The notes under the pieces are model-generated. The model saw nothing but the letters and a program-made list of their open reading frames with translations. It did not search any database and had not been told where the DNA came from. DNA of 31,006 bases from Desulfotignum sp. (lineage in GTDB: Bacteria; Desulfobacterota; Desulfobacteria; Desulfobacterales; Desulfobacteraceae): NCBI GenBank assembly GCA_021737445.1, contig JAIPDY010000005.1, positions 1 through 31,006 on the forward strand. Direction: 5' to 3'. The number at the start of each line of letters is the position of its first letter. Positions within the stretch are counted from its first letter, which is position 1. This document shows, one piece after another, positions 23,757 to 31,006 of this stretch. Both the position numbers and the translations under genes were made by a program.

Positions 23757-24260
23757 TCAGTCTGAAATACTGAATCTAAGGGTTTTCATCAATTTGCCAC
23801 GGCTGTCGACAATCTCCACCCGCCACGGCCCTTTATCAGCCTCTCTGAGCTGCATGCTGCTGAACGAAGACCATTTGGGAGGATTAAGCACCAGTTTTGC
23901 ACTGGAGATCAGACGGTCCTGCCTGTACCAGTGGTGATAAACACTGGTTTCTTCATGAACCGGGTCAAATGCGGTAAAGCAGAACACCCTGCCCAGGGAG
24001 ATAGAAAAGACCACTGCCTGGTTGACCGGCTTGAATTTTTCAATGGCCTCACACATCACCGCCGCAACCAGCACGGGCGGTTCGGGTTGCTGCCTGATCA
24101 ACGGCAGCTGGTCCTGGGCCGGGGCACAGGGGACACCAACCGCTGAAGCCAGCAGACAGACCATAAAAAAAACAGCTATTTTACCGGAGAGCGATTTCAC
24201 ATTTTTATCATAGGCATGAACCTGTTTCTTTTTCAAGAACATAAATGCGGTATTACCCAT
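23757..24260 (-). CDS. Exported DUF2914 protein
   Basis: This protein of up to 167 residues has a hydrophobic stretch (KIAVFFMVCLLASAVGV) and a likely cleavage site near APA-QD, so it should be secreted or membrane-held. The C-terminal 90 residues match DUF2914 as I remember it: a V-Y-H-H-W-Y-R core, then W-S-S-F-S-S, then G-P-W-R-V-E-I-V-D-S-R-G-K near the end. The start is uncertain. ATG 24260 gives a long pre-signal stretch and has no ribosome site. A GTG near 24200 would give a standard signal peptide. It is the first gene of a two-gene unit with the diadenylate cyclase. Its function is unknown. Confidence 0.65.
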   Translation of the reverse strand: MGNTAFMFLKKKQVHAYDKNVKSLSGKIAVFFMVCLLASAVGVPCAPAQDQLPLIRQQPEPPVLVAAVMCEAIEKFKPVNQAVVFSISLGRVFCFTAFDPVHEETSVYHHWYRQDRLISSAKLVLNPPKWSSFSSMQLREADKGPWRVEIVDSRGKLMKTLRFSISD

Positions 24261-24337
24261 TTTTCTGGTATAACGCGCCTGAAATTGCTATTGTTGAAAA
24301 CAGGCAGCAAAACATATTTTTTGTAAAGGACCGTTCC

Positions 24338-25339
24338 ATGAAACCCAGTATCGTCATTCTTGCCACGGGCGGCACCATTGCCGGGATCAGCCAGGCACCT
24401 GCCCAGGCTGGATACCGCCCGGGCAAAGTAGATGTCAGACAGATGATCCAGTCGGTTCCGGATCTGGATAAACTGGCCCGGATTACAGGGGAGCAGATCG
24501 CCAATGTCGGTTCCCAGGACATCTCTTTTGACATCCTGATCCGCCTGGCCTGCCGCATCAACCAGCTGTTGAACCAAAACGATATCCACGGCATTGTGGT
24601 GACCCACGGCACAGACACCATGGAGGAAACCGCTTTTTTTCTGAACCTCACCGTGAACAGTCCCAAAACAGTGGTGATGACCGGGGCCATGCGGCCGGCC
24701 AACGCGATTTCAGCCGACGGTCCGCTGAATCTGTTCAATGCAGTGGCAGTGGCGGCAGATCCGGATGCCCGGGAACGGGGCGTGCTGGTAGTTATGAACG
24801 ACCGGATTCACGGGGCACATTCTTTGACCAAAACCAACACCACATCCGTGGAAACATTTCTATCTCCGGTGAACGGCCTGGTGGGCACGGTCAATTATGG
24901 CAAATCTGTATATTTCAGATATCCTTTCAGACGTCACACCCATTTAAGTGAATTTTCCAGCCGGTTCTGTCAATTTCCTTATCCTGCCCTGCCCAGGGTG
25001 GATATTGTCTATGCATGCATTGACATGCCGCCGGATCTTATTGATTGTTCTGTGGCCTGTGGGGCGGCCGGCATTGTCATTGCCGGCGACGGCAACGGCA
25101 ACATGAACCAGGCCACGGTGAAAAACGCGGCAAAAAAAGCGGCTCAGGGTATTTTTATTGTCAGAAGTTCCAGGGTGCCTACAGGAACGGTGGGCCGGAA
25201 TGTGGAAGTGGATGATGATGCCTGCGGCTTTATTGTTTCAGATGAACTCAATCCTGCCAAAGCCCGGATACTGCTTATGCTGGCCCTTTTAAAGCCAACC
25301 GGCCGCCAGCAGATTCAGCAGCTGTTTTACGCATATTGA
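24338..25339 (+). CDS. ansB: L-asparaginase, type II-like but without signal peptide
   Basis: This 333-residue enzyme hydrolyses asparagine to aspartate and ammonia. The nucleophile T13 lies in ATGGTIAG and the second triad (T92, D93) in THGTDTMEETAFF. GAMRPANAISADGPLNL and a distal KTNTT (catalytic Lys) are also present. The C-terminal RSSRVPTGTVGRNVEVDD and LNPAKARILLMLAL closely resemble E. coli AnsB. ATG 24338 has AAAGGA seven bases upstream and gives a mature-like N-terminus with no export signal, so it is probably cytoplasmic. The upstream in-frame extension to 24245 has no signal-peptide character. Glutaminase side activity is common in the family. Confidence 0.92.
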   Translation: MKPSIVILATGGTIAGISQAPAQAGYRPGKVDVRQMIQSVPDLDKLARITGEQIANVGSQDISFDILIRLACRINQLLNQNDIHGIVVTHGTDTMEETAFFLNLTVNSPKTVVMTGAMRPANAISADGPLNLFNAVAVAADPDARERGVLVVMNDRIHGAHSLTKTNTTSVETFLSPVNGLVGTVNYGKSVYFRYPFRRHTHLSEFSSRFCQFPYPALPRVDIVYACIDMPPDLIDCSVACGAAGIVIAGDGNGNMNQATVKNAAKKAAQGIFIVRSSRVPTGTVGRNVEVDDDACGFIVSDELNPAKARILLMLALLKPTGRQQIQQLFYAY

Positions 25340-25346
25340 CCCTGGG

Positions 25347-26696
25347 CTATCCCGGAACCAGGTTGTCTAACGGCAGGTAAATCCGGGATCCTCGGGGCAG
25401 ACTGGAAAAATCTGTTATCTTATCTCCGGTTTTAACATGACCCGGCGGCAAAAAATAGACCGTTGCCCGATCTTTGAATTTCTGACCGGCGATCCCATAA
25501 GCTGTTTTTTCGCCGGTGATAAAAAACGGTCCCTGATATCCCACGATCAACCGGGTATTTTGGGGCAGGTCATCCCAGTCTGAAATGAAAGAGCCGGTGT
25601 AAACCCTGCCTGATGGAAGAAAATATATAGTGGAATCAAACCCATAGGCAGGCCCTGCATGGGACCAGGCGGTCATGCGGTCGGTGATAATTTTCACCGG
25701 ACTGCCAGGGTCCAGTATTTTTTCTGTTTGCGTTTCCTGATTCAATAATACCCTGGTATTGACCGGCAGAAGATGCCAGCCTACTGTATCATCGATCTGG
25801 TCTCCGGTGAGCTTGCGGCCATTGGGCAGAATATAAACCGTGCTCTTGCTGCTGTAGTCTTCTCCGGCAATGGCCCAGGCGGAATTCTTTCTGGAAATAA
25901 GATTGGAAACCGGCCCCGTGGCTGGCACCCTGGCTGCCACTGCCGGCTTTGGACTGTAAAACAGATCAGCCAGATAAGGATCAGACAGAAGCCGTTCCGC
26001 CCTGACATCCGGATCAAAAGCAAATCCGGGGCCCAGGCCGGCCCGGGACCGGTCAAAGTTTTTGGCACACCGTTTTCTGCCCCGGTGGTTTTTTGGAAAC
26101 CAGGGGTTGGGACGGCCGAAAGCCACCTGGCTGTGGGTAAGCACGGCCTTGTCATCCAGGCTGTAGACATTTTGAAGAATATCGATGAGCATGGCGACAG
26201 ACCGGTACTGCTGATCTGTCAGGGGGGCGGAATGATATCCCACCAGTTCAATCCCGATGGAAACAGAGGAGATATCCTGCCGGCCCTGCCACATGGAAAG
26301 CCCGGCATGGTCAGCCCGGAACTGTTTGTCTAAAATCCGGTATGTATCTCCGTTTCTGGCGACCACATAGTTGGCATGGCCCCCGGGGGTACTGTGGCCG
26401 CTGGAAAACCGCTTGCCTTCGGACACCACCCTGAGGGTGGCGGACAGCCCCAGTTCGGATGTGTGAACAATGATATACCGGGTCTCTGCCCGCCTGATTT
26501 TTTTGAATGCCCGGTTCAACCGGTGGCGGTGATCGATGATTTCTGCCTGAAACCGCTGATAATCGGTCCGGTTGATCGCCGATCCCGTGGCTGGAACAAA
26601 AAAGCATGCCATAAAAAAAACAAGTCCGAATACAAGCGCACTGCCTGAAAAACAATTTTCTGTATGGATCACTTTTGTTCTTACCTGGCGTTTCAT
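25347..26696 (-). CDS. Exported N-acetylmuramoyl-L-alanine amidase with three C-terminal repeats
   Basis: This protein of about 449 residues is predicted to be exported, with a hydrophobic segment at about 18-36. The amidase_2 (T7 lysozyme/PGRP) domain spans roughly 72-225. H78 in IIVHTSE, H188 in LTHSQV and C210 in GRKRC form a zinc site of the T7-lysozyme type. It would cut the amide bond between muramic acid and the stem peptide. Three homologous C-terminal repeats at about 273-318, 343-386 and 399-442 share a pattern A-x-A-G-x-x-(8)-V-Y-x-L-P-x-G-x-x-x-T-G, and may bind the wall. ATG 26696 is preferred for its signal peptide. ATG 26738 is possible, and neither has a good ribosome site. 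Confidence 0.82.
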   Translation of the reverse strand: MKRQVRTKVIHTENCFSGSALVFGLVFFMACFFVPATGSAINRTDYQRFQAEIIDHRHRLNRAFKKIRRAETRYIIVHTSELGLSATLRVVSEGKRFSSGHSTPGGHANYVVARNGDTYRILDKQFRADHAGLSMWQGRQDISSVSIGIELVGYHSAPLTDQQYRSVAMLIDILQNVYSLDDKAVLTHSQVAFGRPNPWFPKNHRGRKRCAKNFDRSRAGLGPGFAFDPDVRAERLLSDPYLADLFYSPKPAVAARVPATGPVSNLISRKNSAWAIAGEDYSSKSTVYILPNGRKLTGDQIDDTVGWHLLPVNTRVLLNQETQTEKILDPGSPVKIITDRMTAWSHAGPAYGFDSTIYFLPSGRVYTGSFISDWDDLPQNTRLIVGYQGPFFITGEKTAYGIAGQKFKDRATVYFLPPGHVKTGDKITDFSSLPRGSRIYLPLDNLVPG

Positions 26697-26758
26697 GATA
26701 TCAGTATACCAGTGAACATTTAAAAGGGGAATGAACATTTTGGGTCAAAATGTTTTAA

Positions 26759-26788
26759 TTGACAAAAAAATGGTGTCTGATTTAAAAT
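26759..26788 (+). promoter_or_regulatory. Promoter of the GAF-VOC-YgiQ gene group
   Basis: A perfect TTGACA at 26759-26764 is followed after 18 bases by TAAAAT at 26783-26788. The predicted start is near 26795, about 66 bases before the GAF gene. Confidence 0.55.
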
Positions 26789-26860
26789 AGAGTCTTATAC
26801 TTTTTAGATCAAAGGATCGTATTATTCTCCGCAACCATTATTGACAAAAAGGTGATATAC

Positions 26861-27889
26861 ATGGAACAGACCGTGCGCAAAGCCTCATATTTTGATTTGT
26901 TTGTTGAAGTGACCAAAACCATTACAACCACGCAAGATATTGATGACATGTTTGCGCTGATCACACAGAAACTGCCTGAAATAATGGATGTGGATGCCTC
27001 AACCATCCGGCTGCTGGACATATCAGGTGAAAAACTGGAATTAAGAAGCGCCAGCGGCCTGAGTGAGGCCTACCTGAACCGTGGTCCCATTGACCATGAA
27101 GAACCGGTATTTAAAGCTTTAAAAGGCAGTCCCATTGTGATTGAGGATGCATCCCATGATCCCAGGATTCAATATGTGGAAGCCACCAGAAAAGAAGGCA
27201 TTCAATCCATTCTGGTGGTGCCCATCTCAATCCGGGGCCGGATCATCGGTATTCTGCGGGTGCTGACCAAAACGCTGCGATCATTTGACCAGGATGAAAT
27301 CAATTTCGTTGCCGCCTTAGGGGAGCAATGCGGTATTGCCATTGAAAATGTCCGAACGTTTGCGGATCAGCAGATTCAATTGGATTATTTTGAAACCATC
27401 CACGCCATCAGCAAAAAGATCAATGCCACCTATGAGCTGGACAAAATCCTGAACCTGATTGTCACCCGCCTGCCGGAAGTTATGAAGGTAAAGGCCGCCA
27501 CCATAAGGTTTATTGAAGAAAACAAGGGAAAATTGGAATTAAAAGCCGCATACGGCTTAAGCCGGTCATATCTGGAAAGAGGACCTCTGGACAAAGAGCT
27601 GGCCACCTTTTATCTGAAACAGGGCGAACCGGTGGTTATTCTGGATGCCAAAAAAGACATCCACACCAGATACCACAAGGAAGCTGAACTGGAGGGTATC
27701 AGCAGTATTCTGGCAGTACCCATCCCGTTTAAAGACGAAACCATCGGCATTCTCCGGCTGCTCACAGAACAGGTGCGCCAGTTTTCCCATGCAGACATCA
27801 ATTTCGCCCTGGCCATTGCCGAACAAAGCGGTATTGCCATCCAGCGTGCAATTGATTTCAACCGGTTGAAACAGATATGCAAAGAATGA
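26861..27889 (+). CDS. Stand-alone tandem GAF-domain protein
   Basis: This 342-residue soluble protein consists of two homologous GAF domains, at about residues 7-165 and 175-335. Paired segments show the duplication: LPEIMDVDASTIRLLD with LPEVMKVKAATIRFIE, and GLSEAYLNRGPID with GLSRSYLERGPLD. GIQSILVVPISIRG also pairs with GISSILAVPIPFKD. No kinase, cyclase, phosphatase or DNA-binding output domain is present, so it is probably a small-molecule or redox sensor acting through a partner. ATG 26861 has AAGGTG about seven bases upstream, so the GTG at 26852 is not used. It is the first gene after the promoter at 26759. Confidence 0.82.
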   Translation: MEQTVRKASYFDLFVEVTKTITTTQDIDDMFALITQKLPEIMDVDASTIRLLDISGEKLELRSASGLSEAYLNRGPIDHEEPVFKALKGSPIVIEDASHDPRIQYVEATRKEGIQSILVVPISIRGRIIGILRVLTKTLRSFDQDEINFVAALGEQCGIAIENVRTFADQQIQLDYFETIHAISKKINATYELDKILNLIVTRLPEVMKVKAATIRFIEENKGKLELKAAYGLSRSYLERGPLDKELATFYLKQGEPVVILDAKKDIHTRYHKEAELEGISSILAVPIPFKDETIGILRLLTEQVRQFSHADINFALAIAEQSGIAIQRAIDFNRLKQICKE

Positions 27890-27923
27890 AATCAGTTTGA
27901 TAGAAATAGAAAAGGAATCTTTT

Positions 27924-28292
27924 ATGAAATTTACCATGGATCACTTCAACATCAATGTACTGAATCTGGAAAAAAGCCTGGCGTTTTATGAAAAAGCCCT
28001 GGGTCTTTATGAAACCAGCCGCAAGACAGCAGATGACGGCAGCTTTATCATTGTGTATCTTGAAGATGGCAGAAGTGCCGGCAAACTGGAGCTGACCTGG
28101 CTCAAATCACAGGAAAAACCCTATGACCTGGGGGATGAGGAATTTCATATCGCCTTTAAAACTGATGCGTTTGATGCGGCCCATGCCCTGCATGAGCAGA
28201 TGGGCTGCATCTGCCTTGAAAACAAGGAGATGGGCATCTACTTTATCAATGATCCGGACGGCTACTGGCTGGAAATTGTGCCGAAGCGATAA
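27924..28292 (+). CDS. VOC-family protein, lactoylglutathione lyase (glyoxalase I)-like
   Basis: This 122-residue protein has the vicinal-oxygen-chelate fold. All four usual metal ligands can be placed: H7 in DHFNINV, E56 in KLELTW, H75 in EEFHIAF and E117 in WLEIVP. The DPDGYWLEI ending is typical of glyoxalase I and its relatives. A detoxification role against methylglyoxal is likely, but the VOC family is broad and the thiol partner is unknown. ATG 27924 has AAAGGA seven bases upstream, so the upstream in-frame ATG at 27897 is rejected. It sits 34 bases after the GAF gene and 14 bases before ygiQ. Confidence 0.85.
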   Translation: MKFTMDHFNINVLNLEKSLAFYEKALGLYETSRKTADDGSFIIVYLEDGRSAGKLELTWLKSQEKPYDLGDEEFHIAFKTDAFDAAHALHEQMGCICLENKEMGIYFINDPDGYWLEIVPKR

Positions 28293-28306
28293 TGCAGACT
28301 GCCTGA

Positions 28307-30034
28307 ATGTTTCTTCCCACCACCATGCAGGAGATCAAGGCCCTGGGCTGGGACAGGCCGGAGATCATCCTGGTCACAGGCGACACCTATATCGACTCTC
28401 CTTTCATGGGCGTGAGCATGATCGGGAAGGTGCTTTTGCACCAGGGATTCAAAGTGGGGATCATTGCCCAGCCAAACCTGGACACCCCTGAAAATATAAT
28501 GCGTTTAGGGTCCCCTTCTCTTTTCTGGGGAGTGACGGGCGGGGCCGTGGACTCCATGGTGGCCAACTATACTGCCTTAAAAAAACGGCGGCAAAAAGAT
28601 GACTACACCCCGGGACATGTCAACAACCGCCGGCCGGACCGGGCTGTCATTGCCTATGCCAACCTGATCCGGCGGTTCTGCAAACCCACAGCTCCCATTG
28701 TGATCGGCGGCATTGAAGCCAGTTTGCGGCGTATGGCCCACTATGACTTCTGGTCTGACAAAATCCGGCGGTCCATTCTGTTTGATGCCAGGGCAGACTT
28801 TCTGGTGTCCGGCATGGGACATGCCACAATTGCAGCTCTCGCCCGGGCATTGAAACAGGGACAATCCTTTGAAGATATCTTTGGGATCGCCTATATTGCC
28901 GGAACAAAAAAAGGGCTGGAACTGCCCGCTTTTGAAACGGTTGCCCAAAACAGGCAGGCATATATCGACGCGTTTACCCTGTTTTACCGCAACACCGATC
29001 CTGTCACCGGACAACAGCTGTGCCAGGCCCACCAGAACCGGTACCTGGTGCTGAACCCGCCTGCACCCGTATCCACCACAGCCCGGATGGACGAAATCCA
29101 TGACCTGGATTATGAACATGATGTGCACCCTTTTTACCGGGCCATGGGACCGGTGCGGGCCCTGGACACCATCCGGTTCGCCATCCCCACCCATTACGGA
29201 TGCTACGGCGAATGCCGGTTCTGCGCCATCACCGTGCACCAGGGACGAACTGTCCAGTGCCGGAGCGCGGCCTCCATTCTCCGGCAGGCCCGGCAGTTCA
29301 CAGCCCATCCCGATTTTAAAGGAAACATCATGGACCTGGGGGGCCCCACCGCCAACATGTACGGATATGAGTGCCCCAAAAAATACTCCCACGGGGCCTG
29401 CCAGGACAAAGCCTGCCTGTTTCCTGAAATCTGCAAAACCCTGCGGCCCGACCATTCCCGGTATCTGGATCTGCTGGAAAAACTCACCGCCCTTCCCGGC
29501 ATCAAAAAGGTGTTTGTCAACTCCGGGATCCGGTATGACCTGATCATGCAGGACAAAAAACACGGCAGCGCGTTTTTAAAAAAACTGGTGACAGACCATG
29601 TATCCGGCCAGCTGAAGGTGGCGCCGGAACACAGTGAAAAACAGGTGCTTCACCATATGGGCAAACAGACCATTGACGATCTGCTTGCCTTCAAGTTTGC
29701 CTTTGACAACCTGTCTGCTGCATGCGGCAAGCCCCAGTTTTTAACCTATTATTTTATGGCTGCCCACCCCGGATGCACACAAAAAGAGATGGCAGCCCTG
29801 AAACGCTTCATCAGTGAAAACCTGAAAACCCATCCCGAGCAGGTCCAGATTTTCACCCCCACCCCGTCCACCTTTTCCACGCTCATGTATTATACGGGCC
29901 AGGAGCCTTTCACCGGCAAACCGTTGTTTGTGGAAAAGGATCCGGCCAAAAAACAGCGGCAGAAGGATATTGTCACCGCCCGCACCCGGCCGGAAAAAAA
30001 GCGCGGGCCCAAAAAACACAAAAAGCCCCGCTGA
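28307..30034 (+). CDS. ygiQ: YgiQ-family radical SAM protein
   Basis: This 575-residue protein starts with MFLPTTMQEIKALGWDRPEIILVTGDTY-like sequence, the hallmark of the UPF0313/YgiQ family. A B12-binding-like N-terminal Rossmann region is followed by a radical SAM core with the cluster motif C299-x3-C303-x2-C306. The family DUF3362 region follows, with APEH and a basic C-terminal tail rich in Lys and Arg. The reaction of YgiQ proteins is not established. ATG 28307 matches the family start, although no ribosome site is visible and it may be coupled to the VOC gene. The weak hairpin at 30060-30095 (CCCGC/GCGGG) is the only candidate terminator. Confidence 0.9.
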   Translation: MFLPTTMQEIKALGWDRPEIILVTGDTYIDSPFMGVSMIGKVLLHQGFKVGIIAQPNLDTPENIMRLGSPSLFWGVTGGAVDSMVANYTALKKRRQKDDYTPGHVNNRRPDRAVIAYANLIRRFCKPTAPIVIGGIEASLRRMAHYDFWSDKIRRSILFDARADFLVSGMGHATIAALARALKQGQSFEDIFGIAYIAGTKKGLELPAFETVAQNRQAYIDAFTLFYRNTDPVTGQQLCQAHQNRYLVLNPPAPVSTTARMDEIHDLDYEHDVHPFYRAMGPVRALDTIRFAIPTHYGCYGECRFCAITVHQGRTVQCRSAASILRQARQFTAHPDFKGNIMDLGGPTANMYGYECPKKYSHGACQDKACLFPEICKTLRPDHSRYLDLLEKLTALPGIKKVFVNSGIRYDLIMQDKKHGSAFLKKLVTDHVSGQLKVAPEHSEKQVLHHMGKQTIDDLLAFKFAFDNLSAACGKPQFLTYYFMAAHPGCTQKEMAALKRFISENLKTHPEQVQIFTPTPSTFSTLMYYTGQEPFTGKPLFVEKDPAKKQRQKDIVTARTRPEKKRGPKKHKKPR

Positions 30035-30185
30035 TGTACCCGTTTTAAAGCCCTGCCCTCCCGCATTGCTATTCATTTTTTAACAAAAAGGCGGGTTTCA
30101 TCCATGTTTCATTTTGTGAAAGCTTCTGTCGCTCCTTAACTTTGTATTGGCTGTCCGATTATGGAACGTATTTTCCGAACATAAC

Positions 30186-30225
30186 CATTTAGGGAAAATG
30201 CCAGTATTGGCAAATTCCCTAAATG
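30186..30225. repeat. 40-base near-perfect palindrome beside the IS element
   Basis: Two 18-base arms flank the loop GTAT at 30204-30207. The outer 11 bp (CATTTAGGGAA with TTCCCTAAATG) pair perfectly, then there is a 2x2 mismatch, then five or six more pairs ending TGCCA/TGGCA. There is no T run. It may be a subterminal hairpin of an IS200/IS605-type element or the target site of one. It lies in the 238-base stretch 30035-30272, which has no gene. Confidence 0.5.
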
Positions 30226-30272
30226 CCGATTTACGTGTGACCTTCAGGTCGGGGATATAAGGCGCAAGGCCG

Positions 30273-30701
30273 TCAGGCCGGTCGTTGTTGCTCTTCGATA
30301 TACTGTTTGATTACATCCAGCGGTGCTCCACCGCAGGAGCTTGCAAAATAAGACGGTGACCAGAGCACCCCTTTCCAATAGATTTGTGAAAGTTCAGGCA
30401 GCTGCTGGCGTAATTTCCTGGATGAAACCCCTTTCAGGCTGTTGACCATTTTGGACACAGTGGTTTTTGGGGGATAATGCACCAGCAAATGCACATGATC
30501 ACTTTCACCGTTGAACTCAACCAACTCAGCCTCGAACTGGTTAAGGACATGAACGAAAATTTTCTTCAGGGCAGACAGGGCCTTGGTATCAAATACATGT
30601 TTCCGGTATTTGGGAACAAACACCAGATGAACGTGCATGTTGAACACACAATGTCTGCCGGCTCGGATGCCTTGTTGTGTGGAAAAAGAACGAGGATACA
30701 T
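30273..30701 (-). CDS. tnpA: IS200/IS605 transposase TnpA (Y1 HUH family)
   Basis: This 142-residue single-strand transposase has the HUH motif H69-V-H71 in SDHVHLL and the catalytic Tyr Y134 in IKQYIEEQ. The HVHLVFVPKYRKHVF and SRKLRQQLPEL segments are typical of the family. It cuts and joins single-stranded ends at hairpins. Family homology begins at about residue 12 (IRAGRHCVF). The first ten residues read antisense to tnpB sequence, so the native start was probably lost in a deletion, and ATG 30701 is the best remaining start. AAAGG touches that ATG directly, which is a poor ribosome spacing. It may be little expressed. Confidence 0.8.
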   Translation of the reverse strand: MYPRSFSTQQGIRAGRHCVFNMHVHLVFVPKYRKHVFDTKALSALKKIFVHVLNQFEAELVEFNGESDHVHLLVHYPPKTTVSKMVNSLKGVSSRKLRQQLPELSQIYWKGVLWSPSYFASSCGGAPLDVIKQYIEEQQRPA

Positions 30702-31006
30702 CCTTTCTGCAAACAGCCCCCTCTCAGACCCTGCAGCAGACATTGAAGTTTCTGGACCGGGCATTGAAAGATGCATTTGATAAAAAACAACCGGATAAAA
30801 AATTTCCGGTGTGGAAGAAAAAGTTCAAATGCCAGGATTCATTCCGGTACCCGCAGGGATTCAAGATCAAAGGCAGCAGGGTTTTTCTGCCTAAGATCGG
30901 TTGGGTTCGTTTTTTGCAGAGCCGACAGATCCAGGGGAACCCCAGGAACGTAACCATTTCCAGAAGAGGGAAACACTGGTTTGTTTCTATTCAAACAGAA
31001 CAGGAT
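30689..31006 (+). pseudogene. tnpB: tnpB fragment (IS605 OrfB), 5' truncated, 3' end outside window
   Basis: The frame from 30689 to the right edge encodes 106 residues matching the early-middle part of TnpB. The order is NEDTSFLQTAPSQTLQQ, then LKFLDRALKDAF, then DSFRYPQGFKI, LPKIGWVRF and NVTISRRGKHWFVSIQTE. TnpB is the RNA-guided nuclease ancestor of Cas12. The usual first 55 or so residues (a K-x-R-x-Y-P-T start and CxR-x-x-x-N helix) are absent. The frame is closed by a stop at 30641-30643, and the region upstream of 30689 is occupied by tnpA. The RuvC-like catalytic residues would lie beyond the window. Confidence 0.75.

Larger units (their letters stand above)
30231..31006. mobile_element. 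IS200/IS605-type insertion sequence, internally deleted, right end outside window
   Basis: A minus-strand tnpA and a plus-strand tnpB fragment lie head to head. A TTAC at 30231-30234, the cleavage motif of some IS605-family members, is followed by two short stem-loops: GACC-TTCA-GGTC at 30239-30250 and GGCC-GTCA-GGCC at 30268-30279. This may be the left end, but its exact position is a guess. Confidence 0.6.

Noticed and set aside
28577..29563. Minus-strand open frame of 328 codons opposite ygiQ
   Set aside because: It is a shadow of the YgiQ coding frame with no motif of its own.
30186..30225. CRISPR-like or tRNA-like structure
   Set aside because: There is only one palindrome with no repeated units and no cloverleaf, so neither a CRISPR array nor a tRNA is supported.

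Overview
The window looks like chromosome from an anaerobic, Gram-negative sulfate-reducing bacterium of the Desulfobacteraceae type (Desulfobacterota, formerly Deltaproteobacteria). This is inferred from gene content: ferredoxin-linked 2-oxoacid oxidoreductase, a PsrABC-type molybdoenzyme, a DUF2080 protein, long alpha-helical repeat proteins and a complete HAAT importer. No rRNA or tRNA gene was found, so the genus is not fixed.

Layout, left to right. (1) 1-5614: the 3' part of an alpha-helical repeat protein, a divergent cation-exchanger-like membrane protein, and a 1019-residue protein with a PHP-like motif and a membrane domain. (2) 5638-8778: an M24B aminopeptidase P and a PatB/MalY PLP-dependent C-S lyase, transcribed divergently from a shared region rich in inverted repeats. 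(3) 8872-13905: a five-gene livKHMGF operon with a good sigma70-type promoter, an operator-like palindrome and a hairpin between livK and livH. (4) 13902-14557: a small convergent DUF2080-GNAT operon.

(5) 14714-22151: the metabolic core, a seven-gene operon on the minus strand. It runs promoter, then a four-subunit 2-oxoacid:ferredoxin oxidoreductase (delta, alpha, beta, gamma), then an iron-sulfur subunit, a molybdopterin catalytic subunit and an NrfD-type membrane anchor, then a strong terminator. The pairing and gene set match the pad genes for anaerobic alpha-oxidation of phenylacetyl-CoA (PadBCD) followed by oxidative decarboxylation of phenylglyoxylate to benzoyl-CoA (PadEFGI). There is no PadH-like NAD-reducing flavoprotein, so electrons probably go to ferredoxin. 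The neighbouring HAAT importer could bring in phenylalanine or another aromatic precursor. The substrate is inferred from gene order and remembered family features, not from an alignment.

(6) 22320-24260: a diadenylate cyclase of the CdaA type fused in one chain to a YbbR (CdaR-like) domain, preceded by a DUF2914 protein. (7) 24338-30034: a type II-like asparaginase without a signal peptide, an exported amidase with three C-terminal repeats, a tandem GAF protein, a VOC-family protein and a YgiQ-type radical SAM protein. (8) 30186-31006: part of an IS200/IS605-type element whose tnpA and tnpB seem to be fused head to head by an internal deletion; it runs off the right edge.
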